Shown in pieces: positions 52,970 to 62,051 of a DNA stretch of 64,000 nt; positions within the stretch are counted from its first letter, which is position 1, and each line of letters begins with the position of its first letter. Where the stretch lies: positions 1 to 64,000 of the forward strand of contig CATQHX010000044.1 of assembly GCA_958296065.1 (NCBI GenBank), given 5' to 3'. The notes beneath the pieces are model-generated. The model ran no database searches and was not told the DNA's origin. It was given only the letters and a program-made list of their open reading frames with translations. The position numbers and the translations under genes are program-made. The stretch is from Vicinamibacterales bacterium (lineage in GTDB: Bacteria > Acidobacteriota > Vicinamibacteria > Vicinamibacterales > UBA8438).

Positions 52970-55033
52970 ATGCCTCGAAGTCATCGCTCGCTCGTCGTCA
53001 CGGTCGCGTCGGTGATCGCGCTCGCGGTGTTCTCCGGCGGCCTCGCCGGGCAGGAAGCCGAGCCGGGCCGCGGCTTTCCCTCGACCGACTGGCCCTTCAC
53101 CGGCGGGGACTGGTCCAGCTCGCGCTACTCCACGCTGGACGAGATCTCGGCCGACACGGTGGACCGCCTCGGCGCCGCGTGGGTGGCGCCGCTCCCCGGC
53201 GGCGCCGCGTCGCGCTCGACCCCGGTGGTGCAGGACGGCGCCATCTACCTGACGGGCGGCGCCAACGTGTTCGCGTTTGACGCGCGAACCGGCGATCTCG
53301 TCTGGCGCTGGCAGCCGGACCCCGATGCCGGACGGGTGGTGTCGTGGCAGGGCGTCGTCGTGGCCGGCGACCTGGTCGTCTTCGGCACGCGCAGCGGAGA
53401 GGTGATCGCGCTCGGCCGCGACAGCGGCGAGCTGGCTTGGGCGACGCGGGTCGGGAGCCCGGAGCAGACCCGGGGCGAGGTGGTGACGACCGCGCCGATG
53501 TACGCGCGCGGCAAGGTGTTCGTGGGCTTGGCGAACGGCGACATCGGCGGACAGGGGCGCGTGATCGCTCTCGACGGGGCTACGGGCGAGGTGGAGTGGA
53601 TCTTCTACGTCGTGCCGCGGCCGGGCGAGTTCGGCCACGAGACCTGGCCGCAGGACAGCGACTCGTGGGAGTACGGCGGCGGCGGCGTCTGGCTCGTCGG
53701 CACGGTCGACCCGGACCTCGGCATGGTCTACTTCTCCACCGGCAATCCCGTGCCGATGTTCGGCGGCGAGCTGCGCGAGGGGGACAACCTGTTCACCGCA
53801 TCCGTCCTCGCGCTCGACATGGAGACCGGCGAGCGGCGCTGGCACTACCAGGTGGTGCGCCACGACATCTGGGACGCCGACATCGCCACGCCGCTGCTGC
53901 TGTACGACACGACGGTCGACGGCGAGCCGGTGAAGGCGGTGGCCGCGATGCGCGCCGACGGCTATCTCTTCCTGTTCAACCGCGAGACCGGCGAGCATCT
54001 GCTGCCCGTCGAGGAGCGCGAGGTGCCGCAGGACCCGCACCAGCTCACGGTGCCGACCCAGCCGTTCCCGGTACAGACCGAGACCATCCTCTTCGAGTGC
54101 TCGTACTGGCGCGACCGGGTGCCGCCGCCCTTCGAGCTCAGTTGCAGCAGCTACACGCCCCCGTCGGTGGACGAGCAGACGGTGGTGGCGCCGGGGTTGC
54201 CGATACCGCGGGTGCGGGTCACGCCGATGGCGTTCTCGCCGCAGACCGGCTACATCTACGCGCAGGGGCGCGCCCACGTTGGCCGCGCCCGCCGCTTCAC
54301 GGATCCGTTCGTCTGGAACACTTCCCAGTTCCACCTGACCCTGCCCGACGCGGTCGGCATCCTGGCCGCCGTCGACACCCGCACCGGCCGCGTCGTGTGG
54401 CGGAAGGAGATGCCGAGCGCGTTCCTCGGCGTCAGCGGCCCCCTCGTGACCGCGGGCGGCCTGCTGTTCCGCGGCTCGCCCGGCGGACAGGTGGAGGCCT
54501 ACGACGTCCGGACCGGCGACCGCCGCTGGGCCTTCCGCACGAGCGCGGAAGGATCGCGGCTTCGGCCCGGCCCGGCCTCGACCTACGAGCTGGACGGCAC
54601 GCAGTACATCGCCGTCCCGATGGGACCCGCGCTCTGGGGGTTCGCGCTCGACGGCCCGGTGCCGGCACGGGGCGAGCCGTCCCCGGATCCGCCGGTGGAC
54701 GACCAGCCCGCCGGCCCCGCCCCGCGCGAGACCGACGAGATCGACACCGCCACGCTGCTCGAGAACCCGCGCGGCGCGGTCGGCGGCCGGCGCTATGCGT
54801 TCGACGAGTACAACTTCAACCCGCTCCGCGCGCGGGTCAGCGCGGGCACGCGGGTCCGGTTCACCAACAACGGCGAGATCCCCCACACCGTGGCCGCCCG
54901 CGACGGAAGCTGGAGCATCGGCACGCTGAACCCGGGCCTGTGGGGCTTCGTCACGTTCGACGAGCCTGGGACGTTCCTCTACCACTGCGAGGACCATCCC
55001 TGGATGGTGGGGGAAATCACCGTCGATCCGTAG
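52970..55033 (+). CDS. Quinoprotein dehydrogenase fused to a C-terminal cupredoxin
   Basis: 687 residues, ATG at 52970 after GGAGGG. Signal peptide VTVASVIALAVFSGGLAG. The quinoprotein part (about 30-560) has DWPFTGGDWSSSRYSTLDEI, VFAFDARTGDLVWRW, ALDMETGERRWHYQ, RHDIWDADIATPLL (catalytic-region Asp-x-Asp), FLFNRETGEHLLPVEE and AYDVRTGDRRWAFR. After a Pro-rich linker (about 565-600) a blue-copper domain (about 609-687) shows FNPLRARVSAGTRVRFTNN and all four type-1 ligands: His in IPHTV, Cys in YHC, His in DHPW and Met in WMVGE. The copper site can plausibly take electrons from PQQ directly, replacing the usual cytochrome. Confidence 0.93.
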   Translation: MPRSHRSLVVTVASVIALAVFSGGLAGQEAEPGRGFPSTDWPFTGGDWSSSRYSTLDEISADTVDRLGAAWVAPLPGGAASRSTPVVQDGAIYLTGGANVFAFDARTGDLVWRWQPDPDAGRVVSWQGVVVAGDLVVFGTRSGEVIALGRDSGELAWATRVGSPEQTRGEVVTTAPMYARGKVFVGLANGDIGGQGRVIALDGATGEVEWIFYVVPRPGEFGHETWPQDSDSWEYGGGGVWLVGTVDPDLGMVYFSTGNPVPMFGGELREGDNLFTASVLALDMETGERRWHYQVVRHDIWDADIATPLLLYDTTVDGEPVKAVAAMRADGYLFLFNRETGEHLLPVEEREVPQDPHQLTVPTQPFPVQTETILFECSYWRDRVPPPFELSCSSYTPPSVDEQTVVAPGLPIPRVRVTPMAFSPQTGYIYAQGRAHVGRARRFTDPFVWNTSQFHLTLPDAVGILAAVDTRTGRVVWRKEMPSAFLGVSGPLVTAGGLLFRGSPGGQVEAYDVRTGDRRWAFRTSAEGSRLRPGPASTYELDGTQYIAVPMGPALWGFALDGPVPARGEPSPDPPVDDQPAGPAPRETDEIDTATLLENPRGAVGGRRYAFDEYNFNPLRARVSAGTRVRFTNNGEIPHTVAARDGSWSIGTLNPGLWGFVTFDEPGTFLYHCEDHPWMVGEITVDP

Positions 55034-55210
55034 GGCGCGCAGCGGCATTCCTGCGCGCCAGCGCCGCGATGCAGGTTGGGCTGTCAAGACCGCCGCGCAG
55101 CCAGATTGGAAGATCGCGCGTCGCGCACGGTCCGTCGACCCAGGTCGCCGAAGGAGCGGTCGTCCTCGCGCGAGCGGGTCGGCGGATCCACGTGCCCGCC
55201 TACTCGAGTG

Positions 55211-55234
55211 GCAGAGGAACGATCGTTCCTCTGC
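55211..55234. repeat. 24-bp perfect palindrome
   Basis: GCAGAGGAACGA is followed at once by its exact reverse complement. A looser relative (GGAGCGGTCGTCC-like core then GCGAGCGG) lies about 60 bp upstream, and both are followed by a GCGAGCGG-like tail. It could be a regulator operator or a recombination site. Confidence 0.75.
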
Positions 55235-55250
55235 GAGCGGTTTGACTCCC

Positions 55251-55299
55251 GCCGTTTGCACGCGGTCCATGCCTTTCGCCGTTTGCATGCGGTCCATGC
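55251..55299 (+). repeat. Direct repeat pair, 22-bp units, 27-bp period
   Basis: Units at 55251-55272 and 55278-55299 differ at one base (GTTTGCACGCGG versus GTTTGCATGCGG core). Immediately downstream of the palindrome. Confidence 0.8.
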
Positions 55300-55809
55300 A
55301 AGTGGCATGGCATGCCTTGTGCCGCCGGTTGCCTGCTGCCTGTAATCGGCTCGTCACTACCTTCCCGGACTTTGATCTGCGTGTTCCAATTCCCGTTGCC
55401 GGCGGTCTGAAGACCGACCAACGGCCGGGAGAACACTGTGCAGGTGCGCGCGGAATAAACCCGCAGGTGAGCGCGGCGGGCCGGGGACGGTCGCGCTCAC
55501 TTGCCTCTGTGGGCTCATATGTCGTTGGAGTAGGAGTGGAACACGGCTGAATATGTGGGAGCGCCTTGATTCATGCTAGTGCGTGCGGGCCGTGCAGAAC
55601 ATTAGGCTTCCCGTGTGAATGTTCATCGGCGGTGACTTCACGCCAATAGCCGTTGACTTCCTGTCCGTATCCGGCCGATGCAGCAGCACGGCGTCGGCGG
55701 CGCCGGGTTGCCGGTTGCCCGAATTCGCCTCGGCGCTACCTTGTAGCACTCCAATCCTTCTCGTCTTCGAACCGGCCCGCCGGCGGTTGCGAGTCGTCCT
55801 GACCATCCC

Positions 55810-58320
55810 ATGCATAACGAGCACTGCCCGCGTACGGCTGTCCGGTCGAAATCGCTTCTTCGGCTTGCCGTCATCCCGGTGATCGCGGCCTGTCTCGGTC
55901 CGGTGGAGCCGGCCGCCGGCCAGACCGAGCGGCCCGACGTACCGATGTTCAACATCAGGTCCGAGGACGAGACCGTAACTTTTTCGTTGACGTTGGGCGT
56001 CGAGCTGGACGCGCCGATGTTCAACATCAGGTCCGAGGACGAGAGTCTGACGGTTGTGTGGGTCGATGTGGCGAATGCGGATTCCTATGACGTCCGCTGG
56101 AAGTCGGGCACCGAGGGGTACAGCACCAGCCGCCTGGCCGAGGACATCGAGGACACCCACTACACCATCGACGGGCTGACCAACGGCCGGGAATACACCG
56201 TGCAGGTGCGCGCGACGAACAGCCTCACCAACAGTGCGTGGGCGTCCGAACGGACACAAACGCCGAGCGAAGAGCCCGCTGGGCCGGTCCTTCGGCTGAC
56301 CCCGGGGAACGGGAGCATTACCGTCAGTTGGGACGCCGTGCCGAGCGCGACGTCGTACGACATCTATTGGTTCCAGGTGGGGAACGACAGCAACGACGCC
56401 ACCATTGGTGGCATCACGACGACCTCCTACACCATTACAGACCTGGAGCCGGGCCGGTACACGGTGGTCGGTTGGGCAAGAAACACCTATGGACATTCGA
56501 GCAGTACGTCGCCAGGTGTGGTCGGCGCGCCCTGGCCGAGCATCACGGTCGCGGATGCGTCGGCCATCGAAGGCTCGGCCGTGGAATTCGCGGTCACCCT
56601 GAGCCATGCGTTCTCCGAGAGCGTCACCGTGCAATACGGCACCAGCGACGGCACGGCCACGGCGGACCCGAATGCGGCGGACGGCGCGGACTATACGGCG
56701 GTGACCGCTGGCACGCTGACGTTCAGCGCGAACGACACGGAGGAAACGATCTCGATCGCCACCGGCGACGACATGGTGAAGGAAGCCGACGAGACGTTCA
56801 CCGTGACGCTGAGCAACCCGTCGTCGAACGCCCTGCTGGGGACGATGAAGACGGCGACCGGCACCATCAGGAACGACGACCTGGAACCCGGGACGGTCGG
56901 GCTGTGCGGCGCACGGGTCGGGACGCCGAAGAGCAGACGGCGCGACGCGGAGGTGGACATGTGCTGGGAGGCCGGGGGCGCGATTCCCACGGGCAGCGAC
57001 GTGGTGATCGAGGCGCGGGAACGGTACTTCTGGTACGACGGTGAGCCCTTCGGACCGTGGCGGGAGGTCGCGCGGGGCGACAGCTTCACGGCGTGCGGCG
57101 GCGACGACACCTGCGTTCAGTACACGCGGGCCGCGACATGGCGGGGATTGGCCTTCGAGATGGAGCTTCGCGTCCGCCGGGGCGGGAGCGTGCTGGCGAC
57201 CTCGGCGCCCTTGAAGGCGCACGTGCCGAACGGCGACACGAACGTGCTGCGGGCCGAGTTGTCGCTGGCCATCGAGGAGAACACCGGCCAGGCGCTGGAC
57301 GCGCCGGACGGCCCGTTCGTGATGGAGCTGCAGTTCACCGATCCCTATCTGTACGCCTACCTGCCCGAAATCGTGATGGGTCTCGAGACGGCGGACTTCG
57401 AGGTTACGAACGCCACCGTGACCGATGTCCGCATCTGGGACGAGTCCGGGACCTACAAGGTGAGCGTCGCGCCGACCACGCTCGGCGAGCCGGTAACCAT
57501 CGGGCTGCCGGCGAACCGGGTCAAGGGGGTCGGGGAGGGCATCTCGGCGAGCGGCGGCAACAACTACACGCGCGACAACACGGCGTCGAACACCGTCGTC
57601 CAGGAGACGACCGGGCCGGGGAACCGGCGCCGGTCGACCGGCCCCCCGCTGACCGCCGAGTTCGAGGACGAGCCGAAGGCTCACCGGGGCAGGGGCACCT
57701 TCAAGGTGCGCCTCCGGTTCAGCGAGCCTGTCGGCACCAGCTACCGGACGCTGCGGGACAGGGCGGTCACCGTGGTCGGCGGCCGGGTGAGGCGCGCGGA
57801 CAGGGTGAAGGGCCGCAACGATCTGTGGACGATTGTCGTGGCGCCGGGCTCGAACCGGCCGGTGACGCTGCGGGTCGTGTCGCGGGGCGCGTGCGGCAGT
57901 TCGCGCGCGGTGTGCACGGAGGACGGCCGGGCGTTGTCGAACTCGCCGACGCTGACGATTGACGGACCGGGGGCGGGCAACGGCCTCGGGGGTCCCGATT
58001 TCGGCGAGTCCGCCCCGCCGGTGAACCGCCCGCCACGGGCGGTGGGCACGATCCCGCCGCAGGTGCTGGGCCTGGAGGACGCGGAGCTGATGCTGGACGT
58101 GGCGCCGTACTTCGCTGACGAGGACGCGGCGGGGATGGCGTTCCGGGTCGAGAGCGCCGACCCGGTCGTGGCGGCGGTGTCGCTGGCGGGCTCGCTGCTG
58201 GCGGTGTCGGCGGCGGGTCCGGGGACGTCTCTGGTGACGGTGACGGCGCGCGACGCCGAGGGTCTGACGGCGGCGCAGGCGTTCGCGGTGCGGGTGGCGG
58301 ACCGCTGGGGCGGCGACGGG
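55810..58320 (+). CDS. Autotransporter-like adhesin, N-terminal (passenger) part; frameshift at its end
   Basis: ATG at 55810 opens a signal peptide (SLLRLAVIPVIAACLG) and about 830 in-frame codons of extracellular modules: two fibronectin type III domains (about 75-245; LTVVWVDVANADSYDVRW, ITVSWDAVPSATSYDIYW), a Calx-beta domain (about 248-350; TVADASAIEGSAVEFAVTL, DETFTVTLSNPS), Ig-like regions (about 450-650) and a cadherin/Ig-like module from NRPPRAVGTIPPQVLG (about 735-830). After ...FAVRVADRWGG the frame runs into Gly/Ala/Arg-rich nonsense until 59220, while the meaningful sequence continues one frame over. Ends of the joined gene: 55810-60061. Role: surface attachment. Confidence 0.85.
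55942..56044 (+). repeat. 72-bp-period duplication encoding PMFNIRSEDE twice
   Basis: The 31 bases at 55942-55972 recur at 56014-56044, in frame, placing the peptide PMFNIRSEDE twice at the mature N-terminus of the adhesin. Confidence 0.85.
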
Positions 58321-60061
58321 AGACACGCTGGCGGCGCTGGGGCGGGGCTACCTGTCGAGCGTGCGGTCGACGTTGGGCCGGCGGGTGGAGTCGCGATCGC
58401 CGGCGGCGGAAATGACCGTGGCGGGCCAGCGGGTACCGCTGGACCGGGCCGCGGCGCGGGAGGTGGGCCTGTCGCTGGTGTCGCGGCTGCTTCCGCTGGC
58501 GGGTGCGCAGGGTGGAGTGCCTGGTGCGGCGGGGCCTGTCGCGTTCGGGCACTCCGCATTCGGCCTGCCGTCCAGCCAACCGGGCTTCCCCGCCGGCGGG
58601 GCCGGACAAGTGGTGCCGGGCGCAGCAGCCTTGGGGTCGCCCGGCTCGTTGGTCCCGGGGTTGCCGGGAGCCGGGCTCGCGATGGCCTCGCCGCGGGGCC
58701 GTTCGCCGGGGCATCGGGGCTCGCCGGCGTCCGGCCGCCTGCCCATGGCCTCGCCGATCGGCTTCGGGGGGCTGGGCCTGTTCGGGGGCTGGGCCTCGCG
58801 GGCGTGGCGGAGCACGAACGTGGTCCTGCCGCTGGGCGGACAGGCGGACGCGGCAGGCGGGGCGGCGACGGAGGACGGGTCGCCGGCGGGGCGGCGCTGG
58901 ACGGTGTGGGGGCAGGGCGACGTGCAGACGTTCCGCGCCGGAGCGACGGGTGGTGCGTCGTCCGCCTCCGCCTACGACGGGGACCTGCAGACGGCCTACG
59001 TGGGGGTGGACGCGCGGCTGAACGCGGAGTGGCTGACGGGCGTGTCGCTGGCGCGCAGTTTCGGCTCGGGCAGTTGGAGCTCGGGCCGGTCGCGGGGCCG
59101 GCTGTCGACGGTGCTGACCGCGGTGCATCCCTACGTGCAGTGGTCGCGGGGCGGCACGACGGTGTGGGCGCTGGGCGGCATGGGCCGCGGGGCGGCGGAG
59201 AACGTCGGGCTCGCGGCTGACGCGGGGGCGGTCGCGGAGGGCGGGCCGGAGACGAGCGGGCTGGGTCTGAGTCTGGGTCTGGTCGAGGCGCGGCGTGAGG
59301 TGGCGGTGGTCGCCGGCGGCGTGCGATTGGGGTTGCGCGGCGAGCTGTCGTGGGCGGAGTTGAAGACGGACGCCGGGGGCGAGACGCTGCACGCCCTGGA
59401 GGCGGGCGTGCGCCGGACGCGCGCGGGGCTGGAAGCGTCGAGGGAGTGGTCGCGGCCGGGCGGCGCGCGGGTGGAGCCGTTCGGGCGGCTGAGCGTGCGT
59501 CAGGACGGGGGCGCGGGGCAGACGGGCGTGGGCCTGGAGGTGGAGTCGGGGGCGCGGCTGAGCGCCGGGTCCGTGCGGATGGAGGCGCTGGGACGGATGC
59601 TGACGCTGCACTCGGCCGCGGACTACGCCGAGCGCGGAGGCAGCGTGACGCTGAGCGTGGGCGAGGGGGCGCAGCGTCCGGGCCTGACACTGTCGCTGGC
59701 GCCGCGGTGGGGGGCGGCGCAGGGAGCGGATCTGTTGTGGCAGGAGCAGCTCCATCGGCCGTTCGGTACGGCGTCGCGGTTGGAGGACCGTTCCGTGGAC
59801 GCGCGGGTGAGCTACGGGTGGCGTCTGCCGCAGCGTCTGCTGGTGGCGCCGTTCGGGGGCTACGGCACGGGGTGGGGCCGGCGCCGGCTGCAGCTCGGGG
59901 CGACCCTGGGCGCGTTGGACGGGGGGACCGGGGCCGGGTCGCCGCTGCAGGTCGAGGTCTCGGGCGAGCGGCATCTGCGGCAGGAAGGCGCGGCCGACCA
60001 CCGCGTCACCCTGCTCGGGGTGGTTGTCTTCGGCGGCCGGGCTGCAGCCCGGCCTCGATGA
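58321..60061 (+). CDS. Autotransporter-like adhesin, C-terminal barrel part (other frame)
   Basis: The open frame continuing the adhesin reads ATGDTLAALGRGYLSSVRST, LGRRVESRSPAAEMTVAGQR and then a Gly-rich linker (about 100 residues). A long region of alternating beta-strands follows: RWTVWGQGDVQTFRAGATGG, YDGDLQTAYVGVDARLNAEW, TGVSLARSFGSGSW, TAVHPYVQWSRGGTTVWALG, GGVRLGLRGELSWAELKTDA, VEPFGRLSVRQDGG, ending ADHRVTLLGVVVFGGRAAARPR. This is the pattern of an autotransporter translocation barrel. A start codon of its own (GTG 58361) lacks a signal peptide, so it is not a separate gene; it is the C-terminal part of the same protein. Confidence 0.8.
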
Positions 60062-60084
60062 TGACCGTGCGGTGTTCTCTGCCC

Positions 60085-60414
60085 TCAGAGCCGTCGCAGG
60101 TAGATGAAGGACGCAACGATACTCATCGCAAGCGGAATCATGGTCCCGCCCATCATCCACGAGGCCGTCCTGTCGAGCGGCCATTCCGGAACGGTCCACC
60201 ACAAAGCCAGGTTGAAGCAGATTGATATGACCGCGGCGACAAGCATGAACCAACCTGCCGCCCGGTTGGCCGGATACCAGACATCCTGCGACGAAAGGGT
60301 CTTGGGCGTCCTGAAGCCGTACACACTGTTGGGCGGGACCTTGCCCAGGATCATCGGTACGGACACCGCCAGGATCACCAACGGAACGATGTAGCCGATC
60401 AATTGTTCCGTCAT
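60085..60414 (-). CDS. SdpI-family membrane protein
   Basis: 109 residues, ATG at 60414. Three hydrophobic segments (YIVPLVILAVSVPMILG, AAGWFMLVAAVISICFNLAL, MMGGTMIPLAMSIVASFIYL). Between the first two is the SdpI motif VPPNSVYGFRTPKTLSSQDV followed by WYPANRAAG, diagnostic for this family, named after the Bacillus immunity protein against SDP toxin. In other bacteria such proteins are common without a toxin gene, and none is seen here. It converges with the adhesin gene. Confidence 0.9.
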   Translation of the reverse strand: MTEQLIGYIVPLVILAVSVPMILGKVPPNSVYGFRTPKTLSSQDVWYPANRAAGWFMLVAAVISICFNLALWWTVPEWPLDRTASWMMGGTMIPLAMSIVASFIYLRRL

Positions 60415-60531
60415 GTCTGCTCCAGGCGTTCACACGGACCCGGCGCGCGGCTCGACTCCGACCAGGCGCAGTGCACTACAGTACGATAGCTGACTTGACG
60501 TGGCGGTAGGCACCGCCCGTGGGGGAAGAAC

Positions 60532-61965
60532 GTGCATGTGAGAACGGCGGCCCGATTGATGCTTCTGGCGACGCTGGTGCTGGCCACGGCCGGCCCCACC
60601 GCCGCCGCGCAGGACACGCGGCTGCTCTACGCCGCCCGGGCGGCGGACGCGCCGGGTGTGATCACGTTGCTGGAGCAGGGCGTTTCCGCGAATGTCCGCC
60701 AGGCCGACGGCGCGACCGCCCTGCACTGGGCCGCCCACTGGGACGACGAGGCGATGGCGGACGCCCTTCTCGGGGCCGGCGCCGACGTCGACGCGGCGAA
60801 CGACTTCGGCGCAACGCCGCTCTGGCTGGCCTGCCTCAACGGCAGCGAGACGATGGTCGCGGCCCTGCTGGCGGCCGGCGCCGACGCCAACGCCGCGCTG
60901 CCCTCCGGCGAGACCGTGTTGATGACCGCGTCACGCACCGGGTCCGCAGAGGCGGTGCGCCTCCTGGCGTCCCACGGGGCCGACCTGAACGCCCGGGAGC
61001 ACACGCGGGGGCAGACGGCGCTGATGTGGGCGGTGGCCCAGCAGCATCCCGACGTGGTGGAGACGCTGGTCGCGCTCGGGGCGGACGTGCACGCCCGCTC
61101 GGCCCCCCAGCCCCGCCGCATCCACACGCGGACCGCCGGGTTCAACCCGAGCGGGGTGATCGATACCGTGCTGGGCAGCAACACGCCCATCCTGTTCGCG
61201 GCCCGGCAGGGCAACCTCGAAGCCGCCAGGCATCTCGTGGCCGCGGGCGCCGACGTGAACGACACGGCGGCAACGGGCACGAGCGCACTCGTCGTCGCGG
61301 CGCACAGTGGCCATACGGCGCTCGCCCTCTTCCTGCTCGAGCAGGGCGCGGATCCGAACGCGGCCGAGGCCGGCTACTCCGCTCTGCACGCCGCCACGCT
61401 ACGCGGCGACGAAACGCTGACGGCGGCGCTGCTCGCGCGCGGCGCGGATCCGAATGCACCGGTGGTCCGCGGCAGCCAGGGCCGGCGCAACAGCCCCGAC
61501 TACGTGCTCGACCACGACGTGGTCGGGGCCACCCCCTTCTGGTTGGCCGCCCACTTCGCCGAGCCCGGCATCATGCGGGTGCTGGCCGACGGTGGAGCCG
61601 ACCCGCAGATCGTCATGGAGGACGGCAGGACGCCGCTGATGGCGGCGGTAGCCGCCCGCCGCCGGAGAGAACCGGGACTGGCCCAGAACCCGGCCGAGGA
61701 CGAGCGGCTGGTGCTGGAAGCGGCCAGGGTGGCGATCGACGCGGGGGTTGACGTCGATGCGGCGGACGCGGGCGCGAACACGGCGTTGCACACGGCTGCT
61801 CGGAGACGCCTCGACTCCGTCGTCCAACTGCTGGCCGACAGCGGCGCCGACCTGGATGCCCGGAACGACCAGGGGCAGACGCCGCTGGAGGTGGCCGCCG
61901 GGCGTGGGGGCCACGACAACAGCACCGTCGATCTGCTGCGTCGTCTCGGCGCCACCAGCGGCTAG
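60532..61965 (+). CDS. Secreted ankyrin-repeat protein
   Basis: 477 residues; GTG at 60532 after GGGGGAAG, with GTG 60538 as an alternative. Signal peptide LMLLATLVLATAGPTAAA. About eleven ankyrin repeats: GATALHWAAHWDDEAMADAL, TPLWLACLNGSETMVAALLA, QTALMWAVAQQHPDVVETLV, SALVVAAHSGHTALALFLLE, TPLMAAVAARRRRE, TALHTAARRRLDSVVQLLAD. A non-repeat insert (about 180-205) separates blocks, as in its paralogues at 23820 and 38326. It converges with a DUF1552 gene 86 bp away; in the 34-40 kb cluster the homologues are co-directional. Confidence 0.92.
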   Translation: MHVRTAARLMLLATLVLATAGPTAAAQDTRLLYAARAADAPGVITLLEQGVSANVRQADGATALHWAAHWDDEAMADALLGAGADVDAANDFGATPLWLACLNGSETMVAALLAAGADANAALPSGETVLMTASRTGSAEAVRLLASHGADLNAREHTRGQTALMWAVAQQHPDVVETLVALGADVHARSAPQPRRIHTRTAGFNPSGVIDTVLGSNTPILFAARQGNLEAARHLVAAGADVNDTAATGTSALVVAAHSGHTALALFLLEQGADPNAAEAGYSALHAATLRGDETLTAALLARGADPNAPVVRGSQGRRNSPDYVLDHDVVGATPFWLAAHFAEPGIMRVLADGGADPQIVMEDGRTPLMAAVAARRRREPGLAQNPAEDERLVLEAARVAIDAGVDVDAADAGANTALHTAARRRLDSVVQLLADSGADLDARNDQGQTPLEVAAGRGGHDNSTVDLLRRLGATSG

Positions 61966-62051
61966 ATGCTAGACCTCGGGGCGCCAGGGGGGGGTGCGCC
62001 GCAGAACGGAGCCGGATCTTGCCGAGCATCACCCGCGCGGTGGCCCTGGAT

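Larger units (their letters stand above)
55034..55809. other. Intergenic region with palindrome and direct repeats
   Basis: 776 bp between the cupredoxin quinoprotein and the adhesin, both on the plus strand. It holds a 24-bp palindrome (55211-55234), a weaker related sequence about 60 bp upstream (near 55148-55180), and a 22-bp direct repeat pair (55251-55299). Beyond these I see no gene; long open frames on the minus strand oppose the adhesin and are shadows. Confidence 0.6.

Noticed and set aside
57741..59690. Long minus-strand frame opposite the adhesin
   Set aside because: Pro/Arg/Ser-rich low-complexity shadow of GC-rich repeats, no start context or domain.
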